The notes under the pieces were generated by a model that was not told the origin of the DNA, did no database searches, and was given only the letters and a program-made list of their open reading frames with translations. Shown in pieces: positions 19,235 through 28,407 of a stretch of DNA of 64,000 nucleotides. Made by a program: the position numbers and the translations under genes. The DNA is from Pseudomonas putida (lineage in GTDB: Bacteria; Pseudomonadota; Gammaproteobacteria; Pseudomonadales; Pseudomonadaceae): assembly GCA_029953615.1 (NCBI GenBank), contig CP124529.1, positions 124,001 to 188,000 of the forward strand. The letters are read 5' to 3'. Within the stretch, counting starts at the first letter, position 1. Each line of letters opens with the position of its first letter.

Positions 19235-20114
19235 ATGGCTACCATATGGCTATTCAATACAACATCCGATTCAGGTCATAAACCTGCTATTGGTGGACAG
19301 CTATTAAGCACATCCAAAAACACCTTGCGCCTGCAAAATCCCTGGACAACAGACTCAGTTTTCATGGGAAAGTTGTACTGCGCAATGATGATTGGGTTGA
19401 TGATTGGATTTTACCCACTTCTACTATCCAGAAACATTTCGGAGATGTATGAATCCGCCCCATTATTGGCATCTGGATTTTTTCTTATGCCCCTTCACTT
19501 TCCTCCCCTTTTTCATTTATCGAATATATCTCATAAAAGGCTTGTCAAGCATCTGCCTCAACAGAGCCTCCAAGAAAATATACTACCAACGATTGAGCAA
19601 AGTAATAGTTTTTGATTGGAATAACACCGGCGGAGGTCTCTTCAAACGCACTGAATTCAGTGGTTCATCGTTCAGCACCAGCTATGCCCTCGCCTTCGCC
19701 CCTCGCCGGGCGGACGGCAGCCTCTACCAAAAGGATTGCCTCTGGGTCGACAGCAACGAGCCCACCGAGCCCGGCGTCAAGCACGTTGCCGAAGTCTGGG
19801 AATACCTCCGCCACTTCATGGATCACGGCCCGGACAAGCTCCCCCCGCCCGGCGAACCCAACTGGTGGCACAAGCCGCTGCATGCCATCTGCCTGACCCC
19901 GGCAGAGGCCTGGCGCCACTACGCCCCCTGGCGAACCGGCGAACCCGGTGAAATGCAGGGCAAGAAGAACTGGCAATTGCCGTTCTGGGCCGTACTGTTT
20001 CCTTACAACCTGACCGTCGCCATCGCTTGGTACTTCGTCTGCAAGCTTTTCAATGTCCGGGCAGCGCCACCACCGGCAGAGGCCTTCGAAGGAGTACCTG
20101 CTAACCCCGAATGA
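19235..20114 (+). pseudogene. Immunity-like membrane protein, copy 3, frameshifted
   Basis: The frame from ATG 19235 (MATIWLFNTTSDSGHKPAIG) is correct to FFLMP near 19490, then shifts. Removing one C from the C4 run 19490-19493 restores PFTFLPFFIYRIYLIKGLSS and the rest to the stop at 20114, giving 292 residues. The tail differs from the other copies (NLTVAIAWYFVCKLF, PPPAEAFEGVPA). It ends 14 bases into the convergent methyltransferase gene. As written the protein is truncated after its first membrane segments. Confidence 0.75.
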
Positions 20115-20913
20115 CCACCACCTCAAGGTATTCACTCGGCACCACCAATGACCCAGAGCCCCCCACATTACTTTCATTCAGCAACTGGGTCAGATCCCGC
20201 TCCAGCGCCCTGGCCGCCTCCGGCTCCAGCGAGGCAAACGCCTTGTGCACCGGCCCGTACCACGTGCGGAACACTTCGATGAAATGCGCCGCCGAGCGAT
20301 AGCGGAAGTTGAAGTGCTGGCGGCTGACCTTCAATTCGCCTAGCGCCGCCTCGAACATAACGCGCAACTGTTCTTCATCACCCCAGCGTGAAGGCGGCAG
20401 AGCCCCGGCTGGTGGCGGCACATGCCGCCCGAGGGTCTTGAACATCTGCCCGACGAAGCCTTGCGGGGTCCAGTTGGCCAGCCCGATCCGGCCACCGGGC
20501 CGGCACACTCGAGCCAACTCGCGCGCGGCCTGGGCCTGGTCGGGGGCGAACATCACGCCGAAGGTGGAAAGCACGGCATCGAAGGTGCCGTCGGCAAATG
20601 GCAGCGCTTCGGCATCGGCGGTCTGGAACACCACGTTGAGGTGCTCGGCCCGCGCCCGTTCTTCGCCGCGCTTGAGCAATTCGGGCACATAGTCGGTGGA
20701 GGTGACACGGCAACCGCGCCGGGCGGCGGCCAGGGTGGCATTGCCGTTGCCGGCGGCGACATCCAGCACCTGCTCGTCCCAGCGCAGGTCACAGGCTTCG
20801 GCCAGGCGCTCGCCAACCAGTTGCAGGGTGGTGCCGATTACCGCGTAGTCGCCACTGGCCCACGCGGCTTGCTGGCGGGCTTTGAGGGCATTGGTATCCA
20901 AAGGGGTGCTCAT
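20101..20913 (-). CDS. Class I SAM-dependent methyltransferase
   Basis: I chose ATG 20913 (MSTPLDTNALKARQQAAWAS), which fits the family better than the open upstream frame. The 270-residue protein has the SAM-binding motif VLDVAAGNGNATLAAARRG near residues 49-66, the acidic loop STDYVPEL, and the motif LSTFGVMFAPDQ. It is of the UbiE/Methyltransf_11 type, and the substrate cannot be read from sequence. It is convergent with the immunity array and isolated from other genes. Confidence 0.8.
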   Translation of the reverse strand: MSTPLDTNALKARQQAAWASGDYAVIGTTLQLVGERLAEACDLRWDEQVLDVAAGNGNATLAAARRGCRVTSTDYVPELLKRGEERARAEHLNVVFQTADAEALPFADGTFDAVLSTFGVMFAPDQAQAARELARVCRPGGRIGLANWTPQGFVGQMFKTLGRHVPPPAGALPPSRWGDEEQLRVMFEAALGELKVSRQHFNFRYRSAAHFIEVFRTWYGPVHKAFASLEPEAARALERDLTQLLNESNVGGSGSLVVPSEYLEVVVIRG

Positions 20914-21301
20914 GGTCTGCGCCTTCTTGTCGTGCGCGGCCGAGGTCCTTCTGGCGGTCAACGCGCCATGGATTCAGGGGATAGGAGCAAAACGCTACGC
21001 GCCTGGCAGGCGAAACGGCAAGACAGATTGGGGATAGCGGCAAGAACAAAGCGCTATATGAAGGCTACCGGGCCCAATCGCCGGCAAGCCACCACCCCTT
21101 CAAGTATCACCATACAAGCGGCTTTAGCCGCGAAGAATCCAACGCGGTGCATGGCACCGGTTGCGCCGGTGTTCGCGGCTAAAGCCGCTCCCACAGTGTC
21201 CCTGCCCATTCAATGAGTTATGTGCAGTTCTATGAGAGCTGGCTTGCCGGCGATGAGGCCAGAACAGGCAGTACAAGATAGCGATTGGAGCACTGCGGCT
21301 A
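20914..21301. repeat. REP elements between methyltransferase and ycaO
   Basis: The gap contains a long putida-type REP hairpin at 21118-21196 (GGCTTTAGCCGCGAA ... TTCGCGGCTAAAGCCGCTCCCACA), enclosing ATGGCACCGGTTGCGCCGGT. A second, truncated REP (GCTGGCTTGCCGGCGATGAGGCCA) lies at about 21238-21262. I see no gene in the gap. As usual for REPs it lies outside coding sequence. Confidence 0.75.
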
Positions 21302-23488
21302 TCAGGCGAACTTGGCCCGGGCCGCGTGCAGCTTCTTGTAGCTTTCAACAAGGCGCAGGTGGCGATCGAGGCCTTCAAGCTTCATACTGGTCGGCGTCAG
21401 GCCATGGAAGCGCACGCTGCCGTCCACCGAACCCAGCACCGCGTCCATGCGCGGGTTACCGAACATACGGCGGAAGTTGGCTTCGTAGTCGTCCATTTCC
21501 AGCTCGTCGTCCAGCAGCACTTCCAGCACCACGTTCAGCGCCTGGTAGAACAGCCCGCGCTCGACGGTGTTGTCGTTGAACTGCAGGAACGCTTCGACCA
21601 GCTCCTTGGCATCCTCGAAGCGCTGCACCGCCAGGCAGATCAGCAACTTCAACTCGAGAATGGTCAGCTGGCCCCACACCGTGTTCTCGTCGAACTCCAC
21701 GCCAATCAGCGTGGTAATGGTGGTGTAGTCATCCACATCGCAGTTGTCCAGGCGCTTGAGCAGCAGCTTGAGGGAACGGTTGTCGAGGCTGTGCAGGTTG
21801 AGGATGTCGGCGCGGAACGACAAGGCGCGGTTGGTGTTGTCCCAGATCAGGTCCTCGACCGGGTAGATCTCCGAATAACCCGGCACCAGGATACGGCAGG
21901 CGGTAGCGCCAAGGTTGTCGTACACCGCCATGTACACTTCCTTGCCCAGGTCTTCGAGGATGCCGAACAGGGTCGCGGCTTCCTGCACGTTGGAATCCTC
22001 GCCGTGACCGGAGAAGTCCCACTCGACGAATTCGAAGTCGGCCTTGGCACTGAAGAAGCGCCACGACACCACGCCGCTGGAGTCGATGAAGTGCTCCACG
22101 AAGTTGTTCGGCTCGGTCAGCGCGTGGCTTTCGAAGGTCGGTTGCGGCAGGTCGTTCAAGCCTTCGAAGCTACGCCCCTGCAGCAGTTCGGTGAGGCTGC
22201 GCTCCAGCGCCACCTCCAGGCTCGGGTGGGCGCCGAACGAAGCGAACACGCCACCGGTGCGCGGGTTCATCAAGGTCACGCACATCACCGGGAACTCGCC
22301 CCCCAGCGACGCATCCTTGACCAGCACGGGGAAGCCCTGCTCTTCCAGGCCCTGGATGCCGGCGACGATGGCCGGGTACTTGGCCAGCACCTCCTGCGGC
22401 ACATCCGGCAGGCACAGCTCGCCTTCGAGGATTTCGCGCTTCACCGCGCGCTCGAAGATTTCCGACAGGCACTGCACCTGCGCCTCGGCCAAGGTGTTGC
22501 CGGCGCTCATGCCGTTGCTGAGGAACAGGTTTTCGATCAGGTTGGACGGGAAGTACACCACCTGCTGGTCGGACTGGCGCACGAACGGCAACGAGCAGAT
22601 GCCGCGCGCGGTGTTGCCCGAGTTGGTGTCGTAAAGGTGCGAGCCACGCAATTCACCGTCCGGGTTGTAGATGGCCAGGCAGTGCTCATCGAGAATCTCG
22701 GCCGGCAGCGCATCGCGCGGGCCGGGTTTGAACCACTGCTCGTTCGGGTAGTGCACGAACGGCGCGTTGGCCAGGTCCTCACCCCAGAACTGGTCGTTAT
22801 AGAAGAAGTTGCAGTTCAACCGCTCGATGAACTCGCCCAGCGCCGAGGCCAGCGCTGCCTCCTTTGTCGCGCCCTTGCCGTTGGTGAAGCACATCGGCGA
22901 CTGGGCGTCGCGCACGTGCAGCGACCACACGTTAGGCACGATGTTGCGCCACGAGGCGATTTCGATCTTCATCCCCAGCCCGGCGAGGATGCCCGACATG
23001 TTGGCGATGGTCTGCTCAAGCGGCAGGTCCTTGCCGGGGATGTAGGTGCTGGTGTCCGCCACCGGCATCAGCAGGCCCTGGGCATCGGCATCGAGGTTGT
23101 CGACCACTTCGATAACGAACTCGGGGCCGGTCTGCACGACCTTCTTCACCGTGCAGCGGTCGATGGAGCGCAGGATGCCCTGGCGGTCCTTCTCGGAAAT
23201 GTCCTCGGGCAGTTCGACCTGAATCTTGAAGACCTGGTTGTAGCGGTTTTCCGGGTCGACGATGTTGTTCTGCGACAGGCGAATGTTTTCGGTAGGGATG
23301 TCGCGGGTCTGGCAGTACAGCTTGACAAAGTAAGCCGCGCACAAGGCCGAAGACGCCAGGAAATAGTCGAACGGCCCCGGGGCCGAGCCATCCCCTTTGT
23401 AGCGGATCGGTTGGTCGGCGATCACCGTGAAGTCGTCGAACTTGGCTTCGAGACGGAGATTGTCGAGAAAATTGACCTTGATTTCCAT
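21302..23488 (-). CDS. ycaO: OsmC-YcaO fusion protein
   Basis: The 728-residue protein joins an OsmC-like domain (about 1-140; IRYKGDGSAPGPFDYFLASS with a CAAYFVKLYC segment) to a YcaO domain (about 180-590; GKGATKEAALASALGEFIER and AEAQVQCLSEIFERAVKREI supply the Glu-rich ATP-binding signature). A helical tail follows. YcaO proteins use ATP to activate amide carbonyls. E. coli YcaO is linked to RimO-dependent methylthiolation of ribosomal protein S12. The C-terminus lacks the proline-rich end of azoline-forming YcaOs, so a housekeeping role is more likely than peptide natural-product synthesis. No precursor peptide is seen nearby. Confidence 0.9.
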   Translation of the reverse strand: MEIKVNFLDNLRLEAKFDDFTVIADQPIRYKGDGSAPGPFDYFLASSALCAAYFVKLYCQTRDIPTENIRLSQNNIVDPENRYNQVFKIQVELPEDISEKDRQGILRSIDRCTVKKVVQTGPEFVIEVVDNLDADAQGLLMPVADTSTYIPGKDLPLEQTIANMSGILAGLGMKIEIASWRNIVPNVWSLHVRDAQSPMCFTNGKGATKEAALASALGEFIERLNCNFFYNDQFWGEDLANAPFVHYPNEQWFKPGPRDALPAEILDEHCLAIYNPDGELRGSHLYDTNSGNTARGICSLPFVRQSDQQVVYFPSNLIENLFLSNGMSAGNTLAEAQVQCLSEIFERAVKREILEGELCLPDVPQEVLAKYPAIVAGIQGLEEQGFPVLVKDASLGGEFPVMCVTLMNPRTGGVFASFGAHPSLEVALERSLTELLQGRSFEGLNDLPQPTFESHALTEPNNFVEHFIDSSGVVSWRFFSAKADFEFVEWDFSGHGEDSNVQEAATLFGILEDLGKEVYMAVYDNLGATACRILVPGYSEIYPVEDLIWDNTNRALSFRADILNLHSLDNRSLKLLLKRLDNCDVDDYTTITTLIGVEFDENTVWGQLTILELKLLICLAVQRFEDAKELVEAFLQFNDNTVERGLFYQALNVVLEVLLDDELEMDDYEANFRRMFGNPRMDAVLGSVDGSVRFHGLTPTSMKLEGLDRHLRLVESYKKLHAARAKFA

Positions 23489-23570
23489 GCGGGATTACCG
23501 TGATTTAAGCGTGCAAAACGAAATTGGCCGGCATTATCCGGGTTTTTCTGCCGGAAGTCCTGTTTGCCTG

Positions 23571-23606
23571 ACCGGCCCTATCGCCGGCAAGCCGGCTCCC
23601 ACAGGG
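23571..23606. repeat. REP element
   Basis: A single putida-type REP (CCTATCGCCGGCAAGCCGG followed by CTCCCACAGGG) lies in the 215-base gap between ycaO and the LysE exporter gene. I see nothing else in the gap. Confidence 0.75.
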
Positions 23607-23703
23607 ATCGCGCCAGCTTTTAGAAATTGAGCAAGACAGTTGCTACCACAGGGAACGCAGATCACACGGGCCGAGTGGCTTGCAGGCATTCGTCCGACAT
23701 CTG

Positions 23704-24342
23704 CTACAAAACCAGGCGCAACCCGATGACCACCTGGGCAAAGCCGAAGGTGCCGATAGCGACTGCGGACATTGCTGAGATGACCCGCATGAACGAGACG
23801 GACATCTTCTTGCGCAAAGCCGCCGTCAGCCCACTCAGGCAAAGCCACCAGGCAGCAGAGCCCAAGAAGACTCCAGCCAGCATCGAGCAAGTGCCAAACC
23901 ACATTGCTTCACCCGCCTGCGGCTCGCCGGACAGCGGGTCGAGTGCCGCAAAAATGGCAATGAAGGCCAATATTGTCATGGGGTTGGACAGGGTTAACCC
24001 GAACGCTGTCAGGAAGTCGCGAGTGAGTTCCGTAGAGGCTACCGCCTCTGCTGCATGCTTGGGGTTCAGCGCGTCGCGGGCAATGCCCCAGGCCAGCCAC
24101 ACCAGGAACGCACCACCCACCACCTTCAGAAATATTGCCAGCGACGGTGCAGACAGGGCGACCCCGGTAATGCCAATTGCCCCAAGCAACCCATAGAGGG
24201 TATCGGCGCTTGCAGCCCCTAGCCCTGTCGCAAGCCCTGAGCGAAAGCCACGCTTCAGGCTCCGCTGGACGCAGAGCAGGCCAATCGGGCCGACCGGTGC
24301 AGCGATTGAAAAGCCAATAACAAACGCCTTGATGAACAACAT
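23704..24342 (-). CDS. LysE/RhtB family amino-acid exporter
   Basis: I start at ATG 24342, which has GGAGGGG just upstream and gives a 212-residue protein of family length, although the frame stays open upstream across the divergent promoter. It opens MLFIKAFVIGFSIAAPVGP, then IGLLCVQRSLKRGFRSG, the LysE signature, and contains about six hydrophobic segments including FGLTLSNPMTILAFIAIFAA. These inner-membrane proteins export amino acids or related metabolites. It is divergent from an Lrp-type regulator, its likely controller. Confidence 0.85.
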   Translation of the reverse strand: MLFIKAFVIGFSIAAPVGPIGLLCVQRSLKRGFRSGLATGLGAASADTLYGLLGAIGITGVALSAPSLAIFLKVVGGAFLVWLAWGIARDALNPKHAAEAVASTELTRDFLTAFGLTLSNPMTILAFIAIFAALDPLSGEPQAGEAMWFGTCSMLAGVFLGSAAWWLCLSGLTAALRKKMSVSFMRVISAMSAVAIGTFGFAQVVIGLRLVL

Positions 24343-24411
24343 GAGCCCCTCCATACGGTGCGCTTCGGTCATGGAGGCATGGTAGGCATAGCTCGGGTGG
24401 GGCAGAATGGG

Positions 24412-24425
24412 TTTTCCAAGGAAAA
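24412..24425. promoter_or_regulatory. Inverted repeat in the lysE/lrp divergent promoter
   Basis: TTTTCC-AA-GGAAAA lies 30 bases before the regulator start and about 70 before the exporter start. It is a plausible site for the Lrp-type protein encoded alongside. This is inferred from symmetry and position. Confidence 0.35.
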
Positions 24426-24454
24426 TTCTTCTTTTGCCTAAGGAATTAAGCCAC

Positions 24455-24898
24455 ATGGATGATATTGACTGGAAAATCCTTGAACGCCTTCAGGGCAATG
24501 GTCGCATGACCTATACAGAGCTTGCACGGCATGTCCACCTCTCGGTGCCTGCCGTCACCGAGCGTGTCAGGCGCCTTGAGGAAGACGGCGTGATCGAGGG
24601 CTACGCGGCGCGGGTCAACCCGATAAAAGCGGGTTATCTGGTTGGGGCAATGCTGGCCATGACAGTACCCCAACCGGCTAAAGCAAAATTCCTCAAGCTG
24701 TTAGGTTCGATTCCGGAAGTGCTGGAGTGTCATCACATAACAGGCGCAGATTCCTACATCTTCCGTGTAGTCGCCGCCAGCATGACCGATCTGGAGCGAC
24801 TAATCGAAAGGATCAACATCTATGGAGAAACGCGAACGTCCATCGTGATGTCTACCCCGATCCCCGCACGGGCACTTGAACGCCCCACTCGATCGTGA
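24455..24898 (+). CDS. Lrp/AsnC family transcriptional regulator
   Basis: The ATG at 24455 is preceded by AAGGA; the 147-residue product fits the family. It begins MDDIDWKILERLQGNGRMTY, an AsnC-type winged helix-turn-helix (TYTELARHVHLSVPAVTERVRRLEE), followed by a RAM ligand domain (GAMLAMTVPQ, VLECHHITGADSYIFRVVA). Lrp-type proteins sense amino acids. Its divergent neighbour is a LysE exporter, an arrangement common for amino-acid efflux control. The ligand is unknown. Confidence 0.9.
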   Translation: MDDIDWKILERLQGNGRMTYTELARHVHLSVPAVTERVRRLEEDGVIEGYAARVNPIKAGYLVGAMLAMTVPQPAKAKFLKLLGSIPEVLECHHITGADSYIFRVVAASMTDLERLIERINIYGETRTSIVMSTPIPARALERPTRS

Positions 24899-24934
24899 CC
24901 CGGAATGGTTCGAAGGGACATGCCGGGCACAGCC

Positions 24935-26326
24935 TCAAGCGTTGGCCGACAGCTGACGCGGAGCACGCACACCCCACAACCAGTAACCCAGGGATAGCAG
25001 CAGCAACCAGCCGACCCCGACATACATGGCTGTGCGGCTGGCCGGGAACCAACCGAGCACGCCAAAAATGAATACCATGAAAGCGATGGCGCAGGCTGGC
25101 CCTACCGGCCACAGTGGCACACGATAATCCAGTGCAGCCGCCTGCTCCTTGCTCATGCCGAGCCGCATGGCCACTTGAGAAAGCAGGATCATCAACCAGA
25201 CCCAGACAATGGAGAACGTGACCACCGCAGCGAGCACCAGGAACAAGTCTTCTGGTACCAGGTAGTTCAATACCACGCCCAGAAGCAGCGCTACGCCCAT
25301 CACTGCAACCGTCATCCACGGCACACCGAAACGCGACAACGATGCGAAACCGGCTGGTGCCTGGCCGTCCTGAGCCATACCGTACATCATGCGCCCAGCG
25401 CTGAAGATATCGCTATTGATGGCTGAAACAGCCGCTGAAATAACCACGATGTTCAACACCGTTGCCGCTGAACTGATACCAAGACCACTGAAGATCTGCA
25501 CGAACGGGCTACCGTGGCTGCCAATGCTGGTCCAAGGGTAAATGGCCATGAGCACCAACAGGGTAAGAATGTAGAACAGCAGTATGCGCAAAGGCACCGA
25601 GTTGATAGCCTTCGGCAATACGCGCTTCGGGTCCCTTGCCTCGCCTGCGGTGATGCCGATCATTTCGACCCCGCCAAAGGCGAACATCACGACAGTGAAG
25701 GAAGCGATCATTCCGCTGACGCCATTAGGGAAGAACCCGCCGTGGTTCCACAGGTTCGAGATTCCGGCAACCGTGCCTGCCTCGTCATTCAACTGGATGC
25801 CCAGTAGCAGCACAGCGGCGCCTGCCACAATCATGGCAACGATCGCGGTCACCTTCAGCAACGACAACCAGAACTCCATCTCCCCGAACACTTTCACGCT
25901 GCACAGGTTCAGCGCCCCGATAAAGAACACGATCCCAAGCACCCAGATCCACGCCGGTGTTTCAGGGAACCACAGCCCCATGTAAACGCCAAAGGCCGTC
26001 ACGTCTGCCAGGCATACCACCAACATCGAGAACGCGTAGCTCCAACCTGTCAGAAAGCCAAAGTAACGACCGAGGTACTGGCTGGCATAGTGGCCGAAAG
26101 AGCCTGACACCGGGTTATGAACCGCCATTTCGCCAAGGGCGCGCATCATCATGTAAATGGCTGCGCCACCGATCAGATAGGCCAGCAGAACTGAGGGCCC
26201 GGCCAACTTGATTGCCGATGCCGAGCCATAAAACAGCCCCGTACCGATAGAAGAGCCTAACGCCATGAAACGAATATGCCGGGTAGAAAGACCCCGCTTC
26301 AACTGGTGTGAAGATTGAGCGCTCAT
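24935..26326 (-). CDS. AAT-family amino-acid permease
   Basis: The start ATG 26326 has AAGAAGG upstream; the 463-residue protein has about 12 transmembrane helices. It opens [20 protein letters not shown], then [11 protein letters not shown], the amino-acid/proton symporter signature, and has [19 protein letters not shown]. It resembles ProY/HutT-type permeases, but the substrate is not certain. It lies 80 bases after the PhyH dioxygenase gene on the same strand, so the two are probably one transcript serving the same compound. Confidence 0.88.
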   Translation of the reverse strand: MSAQSSHQLKRGLSTRHIRFMALGSSIGTGLFYGSASAIKLAGPSVLLAYLIGGAAIYMMMRALGEMAVHNPVSGSFGHYASQYLGRYFGFLTGWSYAFSMLVVCLADVTAFGVYMGLWFPETPAWIWVLGIVFFIGALNLCSVKVFGEMEFWLSLLKVTAIVAMIVAGAAVLLLGIQLNDEAGTVAGISNLWNHGGFFPNGVSGMIASFTVVMFAFGGVEMIGITAGEARDPKRVLPKAINSVPLRILLFYILTLLVLMAIYPWTSIGSHGSPFVQIFSGLGISSAATVLNIVVISAAVSAINSDIFSAGRMMYGMAQDGQAPAGFASLSRFGVPWMTVAVMGVALLLGVVLNYLVPEDLFLVLAAVVTFSIVWVWLMILLSQVAMRLGMSKEQAAALDYRVPLWPVGPACAIAFMVFIFGVLGWFPASRTAMYVGVGWLLLLSLGYWLWGVRAPRQLSANA

Positions 26327-26406
26327 AGGTACCTTCTTGGTTTTATTATCAGGTCCGCACAACGTTAATGCCGTGCGGTTTTATCAGGCACGCATTATTC
26401 CAATCA

Positions 26407-27231
26407 TCAAGCCCTTGGCCACAGCACCGGAAACAGTTCGTGGTTCATTTCGGCGCCGCTGGCCAGTTGCGTTTCGAGGCCGGGGAACGGTGGCGAGGTT
26501 TTCCACTGGCGCGGTGCGTGAGTAATGTCGTCGCCGAGGAAACGCACCGAGAAGGCTCGACGCCGACGATTGCCCCCGACACCGCCAGAAGCGTGCAAGG
26601 TGAGCATGTGGAAGAACACCGCGTCGCCTGGGGAGAGCGCCCAACCGAGTATGTTCCAGGCGCTGCGATCGGCCTCGATATCCGGCAGGTCCGCAAGGCT
26701 GCCTTCCGGGAACCATTGCGCCTGGCTGTCGAGGAAGCTGCGTGGCATCAGCCAGGGCCCGAGGTGCGAGCCCCCCACGAATTCAAGGGTGGATTCTCTC
26801 GAGACCGGGTCGACTGGCATCCACATGCTGCAGTTCTGGCGCCCGTCGATGTTGTAATAGGGCTGGTCCTGATGCCAGGGCGTTCGCTGGCGCGTGTTTG
26901 GCTCCTTGACCAGCAGGTGATCGTGATAAAGCCGGGCTGTCTCGCTGTTCATGAGTTGCGCTGCAACACTACCCACCCGGCTTTCAAAGATGAATTGGCG
27001 ATAGGCCGGAATATCACCCCAGTTGCAGAAGTCTTCGAAGAACCAACCCGGGTCGTCAGGGCGGCTGGCCACTTTGGCGCGCTCGCTCGGGGCCTTCAGG
27101 TTCTGTTCGATACCGGTTTCGAGCAGTGCAACTTCTTCCGGCGTGAACAAGTTACGTACGCAGACGGCACCATCGCGCTGGAATGCCGCGATGGTTTCTT
27201 CACTTAGTTGAAATTCGGTGGACTGTTTCAT
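26407..27231 (-). CDS. PhyH family Fe(II)/2-oxoglutarate dioxygenase
   Basis: The start ATG 27231 follows AAAGGG at a suitable distance and gives 274 residues. The iron-binding triad is visible: HQD in TPWHQDQPYYNIDG and the distal His in FFHMLTLHASGG, with a conserved Arg (AFSVRFLGDD) for 2-oxoglutarate. PhyH enzymes hydroxylate small molecules such as amino acids or ectoine. The downstream amino-acid permease and the divergent LysR regulator suggest uptake and hydroxylation of an amino-acid-like substrate; this is inference. Confidence 0.82.
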   Translation of the reverse strand: MKQSTEFQLSEETIAAFQRDGAVCVRNLFTPEEVALLETGIEQNLKAPSERAKVASRPDDPGWFFEDFCNWGDIPAYRQFIFESRVGSVAAQLMNSETARLYHDHLLVKEPNTRQRTPWHQDQPYYNIDGRQNCSMWMPVDPVSRESTLEFVGGSHLGPWLMPRSFLDSQAQWFPEGSLADLPDIEADRSAWNILGWALSPGDAVFFHMLTLHASGGVGGNRRRRAFSVRFLGDDITHAPRQWKTSPPFPGLETQLASGAEMNHELFPVLWPRA

Positions 27232-27328
27232 AAAGCACCCTTTGGTCTTTTTATTGGGCAACAGCACCACTGCCAAGTATCAAGCGGAACAAGCAAGGTG
27301 CACCGCGAGTATTGCTTTTCAGCTACGA

Positions 27329-27367
27329 TAGGAAAAGAATATATTTCCTAATTCCGAGTATAGGAAA
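27329..27367. promoter_or_regulatory. LysR-type operator with TAGGAAA half-sites
   Basis: TAGGAAA-N8-TTTCCTA (27329-27350) is an inverted repeat with the T...A ends of LysR-type boxes. A third TAGGAAA lies at 27361-27367, directly before the LysR start codon, where it also provides the AGGAAAAG ribosome site. The arrangement fits binding by the LysR regulator that controls the divergent phyH gene and itself. Confidence 0.5.
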
Positions 27368-27369
27368 AG

Positions 27370-28278
27370 ATGATAGGGTTCTCGTTCAGGCAGCTCGAGT
27401 ACTTCGTCGCCGTGGCCGAACACGGCAGCATCAGCGCCGCGGCTAGAGCCCGGCACGTTTCGCAGCCATCGGTTTCGGTTGCTATCGCCCAGCTCGAAGA
27501 GGCGCTGAACGAGCGGCTGTTCCGGCGCCAGGTAAGCCGCGGGCTGGAGCTGACGTCAGCAGGCACGCGCTTACTGGCCCAGGCACGCGATATCATCGGC
27601 ATGGCCATTGCCATGAATCAGAACGCGGATACCACCCAAGGCTCGCTGCGCGGCAACCTGTCGCTGATCTGTTTTCAAGACTTGGGCCCCTACTACGCGC
27701 CGCGCCTTCTATCGAGCTTTCGCAAGCAGTATCCCGATGTGGAGGTCACGCTGTTCGAGACTGACCTGGCAGACGTACACCGCCACCTGAGCGCCGGTAA
27801 AGCCGAGCTCGCACTGACTTACGACATAGGCCTCGACCCCTCGCTGCCGCGCCAGGTGCTGGCTGAGTTGAAACCCTATGCACTCATCGCCACTGACCAT
27901 CGCCTGGCCCACCTGGCAGCGATACCGCTGCATGAGCTGGCGCAAGAGTGTTTGATTCTTGAGGACATTGCGCAAACGCGTGAGTATTTTCTTTCGCTGT
28001 TCTGGGCGCATAACCTGCAACCGCGCACCCAGCAATTTACCCAGACCTTCGAGATGCAACGGGGGCTCGTCGCGCATGGCTACGGGGTTGCCCTGTCATG
28101 CACCCGGCCCGCCGGGGACCACTGCTATGACGGTACACCGCTGTTGTGCCGGCCTTTGCTGGAAGAGGTATCACCGCAAAAAGTCGTGCTGGCGCAATCA
28201 GGCGCGATGCACCCATCACCGGTGGCGGAGGCGTTCCAGAGCTGGGTTGCTGGGGAGATAGCCAGTGGCGGTACCTGA
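27370..28278 (+). CDS. LysR family transcriptional regulator
   Basis: The 302-residue protein has an N-terminal winged helix (FRQLEYFVAVAEHGSISAAA, then RARHVSQPSVSVAIAQLEE) and a C-terminal LysR substrate-binding domain from about residue 92 (LSLICFQDLGPYYAPRLLSS). It is divergent from the phyH-permease pair, with LysR-like half-sites in the shared promoter. The inducer is probably the substrate of that pair or its product. Confidence 0.9.
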   Translation: MIGFSFRQLEYFVAVAEHGSISAAARARHVSQPSVSVAIAQLEEALNERLFRRQVSRGLELTSAGTRLLAQARDIIGMAIAMNQNADTTQGSLRGNLSLICFQDLGPYYAPRLLSSFRKQYPDVEVTLFETDLADVHRHLSAGKAELALTYDIGLDPSLPRQVLAELKPYALIATDHRLAHLAAIPLHELAQECLILEDIAQTREYFLSLFWAHNLQPRTQQFTQTFEMQRGLVAHGYGVALSCTRPAGDHCYDGTPLLCRPLLEEVSPQKVVLAQSGAMHPSPVAEAFQSWVAGEIASGGT

Positions 28279-28301
28279 GGTCGCTCACTCAAGAAAGCGC
28301 C

Positions 28302-28348
28302 CCTGTGGGAGCGGGTTCACCCGCGAACACCGGCGAAGCCGGTGCCAG
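28302..28348. repeat. REP element
   Basis: One putida-type REP (CTGTGGGAGCGGGTTCACCC ... GGCGAAGCCGGTGCCA) lies in the convergent gap between lysR and the aldehyde dehydrogenase gene. Confidence 0.8.
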
Positions 28349-28407
28349 CCATGCCTGCCGTAAGCCGCCAGGCTGGGCCTGGCGGGAGTAACCTGACAGC
28401 GCTTGCG

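Larger units (their letters stand above)
17570..20100 (+). repeat. Tandem immunity array, period about 1046 bases
   Basis: Three head-to-tail units start at 17142, 18187 and 19235 (periods 1045 and 1048). The strongest identity runs from about 17575 to 18186, 18622 to 19234 and 19673 to about 19990. The 5' part of each gene is more divergent. Unit 3 drifts at its 3' end, where it meets the convergent methyltransferase gene. The pattern fits duplication by homologous recombination with gene conversion of the 3' halves. Confidence 0.85.

Noticed and set aside
21302..23488. RiPP (azoline peptide) gene cluster around ycaO
   Set aside because: There is no precursor peptide, dehydrogenase or export gene; the YcaO is fused to OsmC and lacks a proline-rich C-terminus.
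21326..23503. 725-codon open frame antisense to the OsmC-YcaO gene
   Set aside because: It is a shadow of the YcaO frame; it is repetitive Val/Gln/His-rich sequence without domains.
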